A DNA stretch of 64,000 nucleotides from contig NZ_CP150951.2 in assembly GCF_038069655.2 (NCBI RefSeq), positions 3,188,001 through 3,252,000 on the forward strand, in the 5' to 3' direction. The notes below the pieces were generated by a model. It ran no database searches. It saw nothing but the letters and a program-made list of their open reading frames with translations, and was not told where the DNA came from. A program made the position numbers and the translations under genes. Source of the stretch: Yoonia sp. BS5-3 (GTDB taxonomy: Bacteria; Pseudomonadota; Alphaproteobacteria; Rhodobacterales; Rhodobacteraceae). Each line of letters starts with the position of its first letter. Position 1 is the stretch's first letter. This document shows, piece by piece, positions 1 to 6,510 of this stretch.

Positions 1-350
1 ATAAGGCCGAAGAGCTTTTGGTGCTGACGACGCAATTCATCGACGGGTTTGTCGGGGCCAAAGACAAGATGGCCTATCTGCGGATTGCTGGTGTGCCTTT
101 GGAAATCGATTGCCCCAACGGCGGGGCACCGATGAAACTGGTGGATGTGACACTGACCACCGAATGGCAGGTCGGCACGGCCAGCCCATCTTTCGGCTCA
201 CGCGAGCTCAGCTATTTGCCTTATCCGGGCGATATGGTGACTGAGCGGACGAATATGGGGTTTGTCTATGTGTCGCTGGACGCCAAACATGTGACAGACC
301 TGCGCAGTTTCTTGCAAAACCATCCGGCTGCGGCGAAAGATCACGCATGA
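1..350 (+). CDS. 3' end of an unrecognised protein, start outside window
   Basis: The frame is open from the first bases (Lys-Ala-Glu-Glu-Leu-Leu before position 18), so the true start lies upstream and only about the last 116 residues are seen. The segment is mixed alpha/beta in appearance, with no membrane segment and no motif I can assign. Its TGA overlaps the ATG of the next small gene (ATGA), so the two are probably translated together. No function is assigned. Confidence 0.6.
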   Translation, partial: KAEELLVLTTQFIDGFVGAKDKMAYLRIAGVPLEIDCPNGGAPMKLVDVTLTTEWQVGTASPSFGSRELSYLPYPGDMVTERTNMGFVYVSLDAKHVTDLRSFLQNHPAAAKDHA

Positions 351-514
351 GACGGATCATCATCGCAGCCGCCGTTATCGGTGGCACGCCAGCCTTCGCG
401 CATCACGAAGTCGTTGTCGCCGTCTCTCTCGCGCCTGTGGCCTGGGGGTTGGCGACGATCACAGCGGCGGGTCTGGCAGCCTGGCACAGGCGGATAAAAA
501 TGCGGCGCAAATGA
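347..514 (+). CDS. Small membrane protein, 55 residues
   Basis: An ATG at 347 overlaps the TGA of the preceding gene (ATGA) and opens 55 codons to a TGA at 512. The product begins with Arg-Arg and a hydrophobic stretch ending in an Ala-Phe-Ala-type signal-peptidase site near residue 18. A His-His pair follows, then a second hydrophobic helix (about residues 24-45) and a basic tail rich in Arg and Lys. That fits a small inner-membrane or exported protein with the tail in the cytoplasm. The stop/start overlap and the membrane-like composition are the evidence that it is real. Function unknown. Confidence 0.55.
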   Translation: MRRIIIAAAVIGGTPAFAHHEVVVAVSLAPVAWGLATITAAGLAAWHRRIKMRRK

Positions 515-613
515 TCCTGGGCGATGCGCAATGTAGAAGAGCGTGGTTCATGGGTGCGCCTTTTGATTAGCATATCTTATCCGTTGGAATGTTCAGGCGA
601 TTGTCTGCGGACA

Positions 614-826
614 TCAAAGATGTGCATTGCTCTTGAAGTTAATTAGGAGCGACCCAGGCAGAAGCGCGGTCAGCCACGCCTCATAATGGGGGCCAAGGGC
701 CGCGAGATGCGATAGTCGTTCAGGTGCATCCGCCATCCAATAGACCGCGTCGCAACTGCCGCATCCCCCAATCTTGGGAAAGAGGTAAGCGCATCCCAAA
801 TAGGCCCCGGAGTGATTTCTGATCAC
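614..826 (-). pseudogene. Possible remnant of a GNAT-type acetyltransferase
   Basis: The 70-residue reading contains Tyr-Leu-Gly-Cys-Ala-Tyr-Leu-Phe-Pro followed by Cys-Asp-Ala-Val-Tyr-Trp. This resembles the central strands of a GNAT subgroup (YLGCVYLYP ... YDAEVYxWVR). The N-terminal half and the acetyl-CoA-binding part are missing, and the reading is far shorter than the 150 or so residues of the family. It is either a remnant or a chance resemblance. Confidence 0.25.
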
Positions 827-1116
827 CTAAGCGTAGGACCGTTTGGCTGTGAACTCACGGTGATACCACTGTAGCTCAATCAGGTTTCAGCCCCTCAACG
901 CGGGCCATGTTTTTCTAAACCTTCGTACCGTCATAATCTATTTACAAACTGTCATGTCATTCCGAATAGAAATGGAGGACAAAGTTAAACCGATGGAAGA
1001 TAAGGCGATCTGATCGTCGGGGCCACCAACAGGAACATCGCCATGCTGGTTGAGCGGTACTCGCGTTAACCGGGCTGGAAGTTTGGCAAGAATGCAAATT
1101 CCCTATGGGGTTGATG

Positions 1117-1172
1117 CTAAAGGGGAAGGAGTCTCATTGATTCAGCCCCATCATTAACGAGTTCCGACAACA
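1117..1172 (+). repeat. Dispersed repeat, copy 1
   Basis: The segment begins CTAAAGGGGAAGGAGTC and ends TTCCGACAACAA. It recurs with a few substitutions at 9064-9120 in the same orientation. Similarity seems to extend about 15 bases upstream. It is probably a piece of an insertion-sequence end, but I could not assign it to a family. Confidence 0.6.
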
Positions 1173-1281
1173 ACTTTCGGAACACTTAGATGCTGAGACC
1201 GTAGATGCAACGAAATCAACGGCTTAGCATTTTCAATTAATGAGACGCCGAACTTTGCGAGCTTTCCGTACAGTTCTCGTT

Positions 1282-1365
1282 AAGCCGACCTTTAAATCGG
1301 GGGCAGTTGATGTCCGCTAAGTAGGACAAAACTGCCATTAGGCCTTTGATCCCCGAGGTCGGCTT
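1282..1365. other. Nested inverted repeats (structured DNA/RNA element)
   Basis: AAGCCGACC (1282-1290) pairs perfectly with GGTCGGCTT (1357-1365), and TCGGGG (1297-1302) pairs with CCCCGA (1351-1356). Inside these, GCAGTT (1303-1308) pairs with AACTGC (1330-1335) and GTCC (1312-1315) with GGAC (1324-1327). Four nested helices in 84 bases, with only one short bulge in the outer stem, are unlikely by chance. It could be a structured RNA, a decayed element end or a recombination site. It does not match any class I know. Confidence 0.45.
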
Positions 1366-1397
1366 TGAAATTTCTTCTAGCCCTCAGATCCTCTTGA

Positions 1398-1427
1398 ATC
1401 GACTCTCGAGTGATGACGAGAGTCGAT
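1398..1427. other. Perfect 11-bp hairpin
   Basis: ATCGACTCTCG (1398-1408) and CGAGAGTCGAT (1417-1427) form a perfect stem around an eight-base loop, about 70 bases upstream of the membrane-protein gene at 1496. No clean T-run follows, so it may be an operator or a weak terminator. Confidence 0.45.
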
Positions 1428-1495
1428 GCATTTGTTAAAAGTGTCGCGGTTGCTGCGGGTAGGCACGACCATTGTATCTAGAAACGAGCACCACT

Positions 1496-1939
1496 ATGCG
1501 GTTTTTGGCGAACCTCCAGCGGAATGGTATCTGTGTTTGCAGTCTTGAGGAATTCTACATAAAGGCGTTTTTTTGGTTCTTATTGTTGATCATAGCCGCT
1601 TGCGGATTCATTGCATCTGCGGTTTCCCCATCACGGATCGAAAGTGGCCATGCTGACCCGGCAATGGGTCCACTTGTAACGGGCTTTGGCTGGATATTGC
1701 TGCTCACGGCAGTAGGGATTGGTGCTTTCGTAGTGGTTTTTGTCGTAATCGCATTGATATCGGACAAGTCAAAGCCAAACCCGGATAGCTCAACGGCGAC
1801 GCCAAGCCAAACGGCCACCATCATAACGCCAAACAAGTATGGAAAGTGGACTGTTGCAGCTGGGTTCTTCTTTATTACATTGACCGCCATCTTTTGGCTT
1901 TTTCAGTCTGGCAACGGTGCTGAGGCATCCCTGATTTAG
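1496..1939 (+). CDS. Hypothetical three-helix membrane protein, perhaps cut by an in-frame TAG
   Basis: The product is 147 residues from the ATG at 1496; a TTG at 1472 would add eight. Three hydrophobic helices are clear: about residues 22-42, 60-85 and 118-136. A Ser/Thr/Pro-rich loop lies before the last. After the TAG at 1937 the same frame continues without interruption to a TGA at 2072. That continuation encodes a further hydrophobic helix (ILGVLLMIAGCVIG) and a basic tail. The gene may once have been about 192 codons and acquired an amber stop, or a small second gene may follow. No family was recognised. Confidence 0.5.
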   Translation: MRFLANLQRNGICVCSLEEFYIKAFFWFLLLIIAACGFIASAVSPSRIESGHADPAMGPLVTGFGWILLLTAVGIGAFVVVFVVIALISDKSKPNPDSSTATPSQTATIITPNKYGKWTVAAGFFFITLTAIFWLFQSGNGAEASLI

Positions 1940-2296
1940 AACCTTCCACGCAATACCATACTAGGTGTCTTGTTGATGATCGCAGGCTGTGTGATTGGAC
2001 GTGTGTTTCACACGGCTCGCCCAGCGGTTGTCTCAGAACGCAAAGGATCAAAGTTACACAGACCTCCAAACTGATGCGCCGTGTCTTGTCGGACCTTTCA
2101 AACGTCAAACTGACGGCGCGACACAAAGACGAGCAATGAAGAGCAGACATTGGACCAACTGGCAGCATCCTACACTTTGGGCCCAAACCAGCCATTAGGC
2201 TCAGGACCCATTAATCGGCTTGATGCTGAATCGTTGCTGTGATGCAGCATCCCCAAATATTTGGGGGTATGATGAGCAATCTGTAATGGCTGAGTG

Positions 2297-2465
2297 CAGC
2301 AAATTCATCAAATACGAAAAGCGTCGCTACAAGCACCGCAATCGCATCGAGAGAATGTTCGGTCGCCTCAAAGACTGGCGACGCATTTCAATCCGTTATG
2401 ACAGCTGCTCCAAGGTTTTCTTGACAGCCATCGCTCTCGCCGCAACCATCATATTCTGGTTATGA
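2297..2465 (+). mobile_element. IS5-family transposase tail (remnant)
   Basis: The reading Lys-Tyr-Glu-Lys-Arg-Arg-Tyr through RIERMFGRLKDWRRI and ALAATIIFWL-stop is the C-terminal end of an IS5/IS427-group DDE transposase, including the E of the catalytic triad region. The rest of the transposase is missing upstream. A homologous tail lies in the opposite orientation at 7991-8178, on the far side of the peptide cluster. Confidence 0.8.
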
Positions 2466-2575
2466 ATGTGGAGCCTAACAATCAAATTGGACCACTCACG
2501 TGGGGCTGATCAACACGTTGTATCCAACTTGTCCGGCGGAAGACTGCCCAAAACACCTTAAACGGGTCTTCGGAA

Positions 2576-2603
2576 TTGACCAGGCGCCTTTCGCTTGTAT
2601 CGT
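2576..2603 (+). promoter_or_regulatory. Candidate sigma-70 promoter of the peptide cluster
   Basis: TTGACC (2576-2581) and TATCGT (2598-2603) are separated by 16 bases. They lie about 95 bases upstream of the peptide ATG at 2697, in the gap between the IS remnant and the cluster. The match is fair, and no other equally good pair was seen in this gap. Confidence 0.35.
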
Positions 2604-2696
2604 AGTCCACGGCAGCTAAAGCAAATTAAGCCATTTGTGCTTTACACGTCCTAGCTGTCAGAAAGCCAAATGGCTAGTTCAGAAAAAGGAACGGAA

Positions 2697-2861
2697 ATGA
2701 ACACTTCAAGCAAGTCGCAGGATCTCGAAATGGCATCTCCTTCTACTGAGAAGCCGTATCCAAGCACATTGGAAATGGCATCTCCTTCTACTGAGAAGCC
2801 GTATCCAAGCACATTGGAAATGGCATCTCCTTCTACTGAGAAGCCATATCCAGTTCGCTAA
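2697..2861 (+). CDS. Three-repeat peptide, putative RiPP-like multicore precursor
   Basis: The product is 54 residues. A nine-residue head (MNTSSKSQD) is followed by three copies of the 15-residue unit LEMASPSTEKPYPST. The last copy ends Pro-Val-Arg instead of Pro-Ser-Thr. ATG 2697 was chosen because AAGGA lies six bases upstream; an ATG at 2670 would give an 18-residue head but has a poorer ribosome site. Each unit carries one Tyr flanked by prolines (Pro-Tyr-Pro) plus Ser-Pro-Ser-Thr. These are plausible targets for the sulfotransferases and the prolyl-hydroxylase-like enzyme encoded directly downstream. No membrane segment or Cys is present. The repeats, the size and the position in front of modifying enzymes and an exporter suggest a ribosomally made, modified peptide. 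That is inference: no known precursor family was recognised. Confidence 0.7.
   Translation: MNTSSKSQDLEMASPSTEKPYPSTLEMASPSTEKPYPSTLEMASPSTEKPYPVR
2724..2858 (+). repeat. Three tandem 45-bp repeats
   Basis: Units lie at 2724-2768, 2769-2813 and 2814-2858. Units 1 and 2 differ only in the first codon (CTC versus TTG). Unit 3 differs from unit 2 by one silent change (CCG to CCA) and its last two codons. The repeats are in frame and encode the repeated part of the peptide at 2697. Confidence 0.95.
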
Positions 2862-2888
2862 CTAATCATTCGAAATAGAAGCAAATAG

Positions 2889-2919
2889 CGCAGGGGCACA
2901 TTCCAATGTAGTGCCTGCG
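2889..2919 (+). promoter_or_regulatory. Hairpin between peptide gene and enzyme genes
   Basis: CGCAGG (2889-2894) pairs with CCTGCG (2914-2919), and CAC (2897-2899) with GTG (2911-2913), with a two-base bulge and an 11-base loop. It lies just after the peptide gene and before the sulfotransferase. No T-run follows, so it could be an mRNA-stabilising or partial-termination hairpin that lets the peptide be made in excess of the enzymes. Confidence 0.45.
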
Positions 2920-2952
2920 TGCTAACATCAGATTCTGGGTGGTAGTCCATCT

Positions 2953-4536
2953 ATGTCGTCGACCAAACATCCAGCAACCACACAAACATGTTATAGTTCT
3001 GAAAAGTTAGTCTGCCTTGCCGCTGACGTTCCCGAGGGAATAGGAATATTCAAACAGCACATCAACAATGACGTAACAGATATTGTAGCGGCAGACGAAG
3101 TTGCAAAGATTCTAACAAAATGTGGACAATATGCTCAAGCAATAGAATACTATCTATATTCATTGGAGCAGAAACCGGACTGTTCCGTACGGCTTGAACT
3201 GCTAGCCGCAGCACATGAGAGAACAGGTGATTACATCGCAGCAGTCATTGCGAGACAGGCGATCATAAGAGTCAACCCACGCTGTCGCGCAGCATACCAC
3301 AATTTGGCGCGGTTACTAATCCGCCAAGGTCGCAGCGACGACGCTCTGAAGGTATTTCAAGAGCTTCAAGAAGTTTGTAAAGATCTTGTTGGTGCGTTAC
3401 TTGGACGTGTAGTAGTTCACCGGGCTCTGGGCCAAACCCCAACAGCAACGAGCCTTTTGCGAGATGTTCTCTCAATCGATCCAGAAAATATCGACGCACT
3501 AGATGCACTGGCGGAGCTTTCCGGATCACCTTCAGAAAAAAGACGGCTCACTAATAAGATGGAGGAACTTTGGAACGACAAATATACGTCACCTGATGCC
3601 AAGATCGTTTTGGGCTACGGTCTGGGACGAATTGCTGAGGAAGAATCCGAGCATAGTTTGGCAATGACCTACTTCAAAAAAACGAACCTATTGCAAATCG
3701 CGCAGTGCGGTTTGGACAACCACTCCCACATGGATGACTACGTCAAGGAAACTATTGAAGTATTTGGATCGAAAAAAATGGCTATTTCAGAAATAGCCGA
3801 CCAAGGTCAAATGACACCAATCTTTATTCTGGGAATGCCACGATCTGGAACTACCCTAGTCGAGCAAATTTTTTCGAAACATTCAGAAGTTTGCGCTGGT
3901 GGTGAGCAGACGCATATGTTTGATTTAGTTGAACAAATAATGCGGAGAGCGAAGAGTGAAGAAACTTCCTATCCTAGATGTCTTATGAGTTACGGTAGTG
4001 ACGAATTTTCGAGTATAGGAAAGACGTTCATAAATAGAGCCGGTAGAACCGCTTCAGCCAGGGCGTTTACCGACAAGCTACCCCATAATTTCCTTAACAT
4101 TGGCCTTATTGCTCTGACATTGCCGCAAGCACGGATAATTCATGTTCGGCGAAACCCTTTGGATACCTGTCTATCGATATTCAAGAACAATTTTTCTACA
4201 TTTCATAGCTACGCCCGCGACTTGAGAGCTCTTGGGAAGTACTATAGGGCCTATCAGCAGTTGATGGATTTTTGGACGACACGGTTTCCTGCTCGGTTGC
4301 ATCTCATTGAATACGAAGAGCTAGTCAAGCGACCAATGGAAGTCGTATCAAACGCTCTCCGGTTTTGCGGCTTGGAATGGGAAGACCAATGCCTACACTA
4401 CGCAAACAGTCCGCGAATGGCCAGAACTCTGAGTGTAAATCAGGTTCGTCAGCCGTTGAATGGAAATTCAGTTGGCATCTGGCGGAATTACAAACAACAA
4501 CTCGTTGCGCTGATTGATGAGTTGCCAGACAAATGA
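2953..4536 (+). CDS. TPR-repeat sulfotransferase
   Basis: The product has 527 residues. Roughly residues 50-240 form TPR-like helical repeats (AIEYYLYSLEQKPD, AVIARQAIIRVNP, SLLRDVLSIDPENIDAL). Roughly residues 285-525 form a sulfotransferase domain. The PAPS 5'-phosphosulfate loop GMPRSGTTL is near residues 294-302, the acidic AGGEQTH motif sits about 20 residues later, and the 3'-phosphate motif RRNPLDTCLS is near residue 400. The C-terminal RQPL ... WRNY motif is typical of TPR-sulfotransferases (Sulfotransfer_3). This family is distantly related to protein-tyrosine sulfotransferases, and the GGE motif corresponds to the acidic catalytic region. The enzyme is expected to transfer sulfate from PAPS, and the TPR part could bind the peptide. 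Given the Pro-Tyr-Pro in each upstream repeat, tyrosine sulfation is the natural hypothesis. The upstream spacer is 91 bases. Base composition is AT-richer than flanking genes. Confidence 0.85.
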   Translation: MSSTKHPATTQTCYSSEKLVCLAADVPEGIGIFKQHINNDVTDIVAADEVAKILTKCGQYAQAIEYYLYSLEQKPDCSVRLELLAAAHERTGDYIAAVIARQAIIRVNPRCRAAYHNLARLLIRQGRSDDALKVFQELQEVCKDLVGALLGRVVVHRALGQTPTATSLLRDVLSIDPENIDALDALAELSGSPSEKRRLTNKMEELWNDKYTSPDAKIVLGYGLGRIAEEESEHSLAMTYFKKTNLLQIAQCGLDNHSHMDDYVKETIEVFGSKKMAISEIADQGQMTPIFILGMPRSGTTLVEQIFSKHSEVCAGGEQTHMFDLVEQIMRRAKSEETSYPRCLMSYGSDEFSSIGKTFINRAGRTASARAFTDKLPHNFLNIGLIALTLPQARIIHVRRNPLDTCLSIFKNNFSTFHSYARDLRALGKYYRAYQQLMDFWTTRFPARLHLIEYEELVKRPMEVVSNALRFCGLEWEDQCLHYANSPRMARTLSVNQVRQPLNGNSVGIWRNYKQQLVALIDELPDK

Positions 4537-4589
4537 AAAATATCGGTTAGACCGGATTCTCGATTGAACTTTAATATGAGGCGAGCAAT

Positions 4590-5273
4590 ATGATTGATGA
4601 TTGGATTTCGTCAGAACATACTGGACTTGAAGAGAGGAATTATTACCGTCAAGTGTTCGCCAATGGGGACCATTTACCCTTGAGAATTCCGAATGTCCTA
4701 AGGTCAGATAAGGTGGATATTTTGAACGATTTCTTCGAACATGATGCAATTTGGGCAGAATCCGACTTGGCTCTGAGAGGAAAAGGTTTCGTCTCGAGGC
4801 AAGAGTGGGAAGAAGCGTCCGAGAGTGAACGTTTGTCTGCAATCAAGAGCTTGGATTCAGAGCAGATAGAGAACTTCGGCCCCAGCAGAGATATCTTCTT
4901 TGAGTTTATCAATGCTATAAAGTTCGACAGATCGATATATGATTGGTTTGTAGATGTGAGCGGGCTCCCTCTCGTTCCGGTGCCTAGTATCTCTGCTAAA
5001 GCAATGGGGGCGAACGATTTTCTTGGTCCACATAATGATCGAACCGAAAACCGGAGACTTGCATATATCTTCTACTTTTCGCGTGACTGGCAAGCCAAAT
5101 TTGGGGGCAGTCTTGAGTTTCGATCAGGAGAAAAAACGTCAAGCTTAGCATGCGAACATAACAGTCTGGTGATATTCGACGTTCTTGCAGATCAGATCCA
5201 TTGGATAAGCCCAGTCCATGAAATCGCCAAGTCCAGGTTGAGATATACAGTCGGTGGTTGGTTTGACGCTTAG
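4590..5273 (+). CDS. Prolyl-hydroxylase-like 2OG-Fe(II) oxygenase
   Basis: The product has 227 residues. The C-terminal half is a double-stranded beta-helix oxygenase. The iron ligands are His-Asn-Asp (HxD) near residues 148-150 and the distal His in QIHWISPV near 204. The 2-oxoglutarate Arg is in SRLRYTVGGW near 215-217. The segment FGGSLEFR after the HxD strand is characteristic of the prolyl 4-hydroxylase-like group (2OG-FeII_Oxy_3). GAGG eight bases before the ATG supports the start. By context it would hydroxylate the repeat peptide, most simply one of the three prolines per unit. Hydroxylation of a free amino acid cannot be excluded. Confidence 0.85.
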   Translation: MIDDWISSEHTGLEERNYYRQVFANGDHLPLRIPNVLRSDKVDILNDFFEHDAIWAESDLALRGKGFVSRQEWEEASESERLSAIKSLDSEQIENFGPSRDIFFEFINAIKFDRSIYDWFVDVSGLPLVPVPSISAKAMGANDFLGPHNDRTENRRLAYIFYFSRDWQAKFGGSLEFRSGEKTSSLACEHNSLVIFDVLADQIHWISPVHEIAKSRLRYTVGGWFDA

Positions 5274-5422
5274 CCCGAGAAAAGTACCGTTGAAACCGGA
5301 TATAACTGCCTTCTACCAACTACACAGTTCGAAAAAATGCTAGACTTTCTCATGTCTAGCGAAATCATGGCACTCTGATGCAGGCTATAATTGACACCAA
5401 CTTCGAAATACGGTGGTAAGCG

Positions 5423-6454
5423 ATGACAATGACTATGAGCATTTTTGACGACCCTATGCAATATGTGAGGTCCTTTGATTGGCAAAATCAGAAGGTTGAT
5501 GTGGTTCCAATGAACCGAGAAAAATACTCAGAATCTACCTTTCTTGACCGTCGAACACTTGGCCTTGACGTTCCGAAAAGCGCATCTCTCGCTAGACTAC
5601 TACAGGAATACCACCAATTGGACTTGCCGTCGCCAAAGCTTGGCTTTATTTTTCATACCGCATTTTGCGGATCCACATTGTTGAGCCGCTGTTTGGACCT
5701 CCCAGGGTATAGTATGGTATACAAGGAGCCGTTGACACTTCATCAGGTTGCCTTCGCTAAGCGGTACGAAGGCCCTTCGGACTTATTTGGAGATACGTCG
5801 GAGTGCCTAAGTGTAGCTTTGACGTTGTTAGGCAAAAACTTCACCCAACATGAAACAATCCTTATAAAACCGTCGGACTCTTGTGCAAATATTGCACGGG
5901 AAATGCTGTCTGGACATGAGAAATCAGCAGCTATATTTTTGTTTGCCACACTTGACGACTTTTGCGTCTCGATGTTGAAATACAGTTTCCGCCGTGAGTT
6001 TCTTCATAAGATGCTTGATCGTTCGAGGTTCGACTTGAATAACTCTGGCCACAAAATAGGCAATGGCAACATAGAGAATGATGCGCAGGCGGCAGCAGTG
6101 GTATGGTTGGCGTTGATCATTCAATTTGATGATATTTTGAAGGACAGAAGCTTAAATGCGCGTTCATTGAACAAGAAGGACTTCTTCAGAAACCCCGAAA
6201 ATGCGCTGGATGCAGCAGCTCAGCTATTTGGAGTAAGTATGTCGCCTGAACAAATTGAAAGAGCTACAACATCAGGGCCCTTTAAGCGGCATTCGAAGAA
6301 CCCTGGAGCAGCGTTCGATCACGATAGTTACTTCAAAACAGTTGCAAAACAACGGGCATCGCTAGATGATGAAATACAAGAGGCCCGAAACTGGATTCGT
6401 GACATCGCACCGCGATACTCAGAAATTGGTAGTTTGGCTAGACCACTGATCTAG
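5423..6454 (+). CDS. Second sulfotransferase-like protein
   Basis: The product has 343 residues. Near residues 76-90 the segment FIFHTAFCGSTLLSRCLD has the shape of a PAPS-binding loop. It is the variant seen in a proteobacterial sulfotransferase-like family (FHTAFCxSTLL) rather than the usual PRSGTT. A following YKEPL resembles the acidic substrate-side motif. The later 3'-phosphate-binding Arg/Ser motif is not obvious to me, so sulfate transfer is inferred. A second ATG four codons in is possible. The gene lies 149 bases after the oxygenase and two bases before the transporter frame. It probably modifies the same peptide at another residue, or acts as a partner of the first sulfotransferase. 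Confidence 0.65.
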   Translation: MTMTMSIFDDPMQYVRSFDWQNQKVDVVPMNREKYSESTFLDRRTLGLDVPKSASLARLLQEYHQLDLPSPKLGFIFHTAFCGSTLLSRCLDLPGYSMVYKEPLTLHQVAFAKRYEGPSDLFGDTSECLSVALTLLGKNFTQHETILIKPSDSCANIAREMLSGHEKSAAIFLFATLDDFCVSMLKYSFRREFLHKMLDRSRFDLNNSGHKIGNGNIENDAQAAAVVWLALIIQFDDILKDRSLNARSLNKKDFFRNPENALDAAAQLFGVSMSPEQIERATTSGPFKRHSKNPGAAFDHDSYFKTVAKQRASLDDEIQEARNWIRDIAPRYSEIGSLARPLI

Positions 6455-6510
6455 AATTGGCATGCGGCGAAGTTACATTATCTAATTCGATAAGTGAGTG
6501 CGACCTTAGC

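Larger units (their letters stand above)
515..1281. other. Gene-poor, degraded stretch
   Basis: No intact gene is visible. The stretch holds a possible acetyltransferase remnant on the minus strand (614-826) and one copy of a dispersed repeat (1117-1172). The rest looks like decayed mobile-element and gene debris. Confidence 0.5.

Noticed and set aside
1282-1365. Integron attC site or tRNA
   Set aside because: The core RYYYAAC/GTTRRRY boxes of attC and the tRNA T-arm consensus are not present.
1995-2198. 67-codon frame between the membrane protein and the IS remnant
   Set aside because: It lacks a ribosome site, overlaps the end of the better-supported frame that continues to 2074, and has no recognisable pattern.
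2697-2861. Tandem repeats as a CRISPR array or simple satellite
   Set aside because: Repeats are contiguous without spacers, in frame, preceded by a ribosome site and end in a stop, so they are coding.
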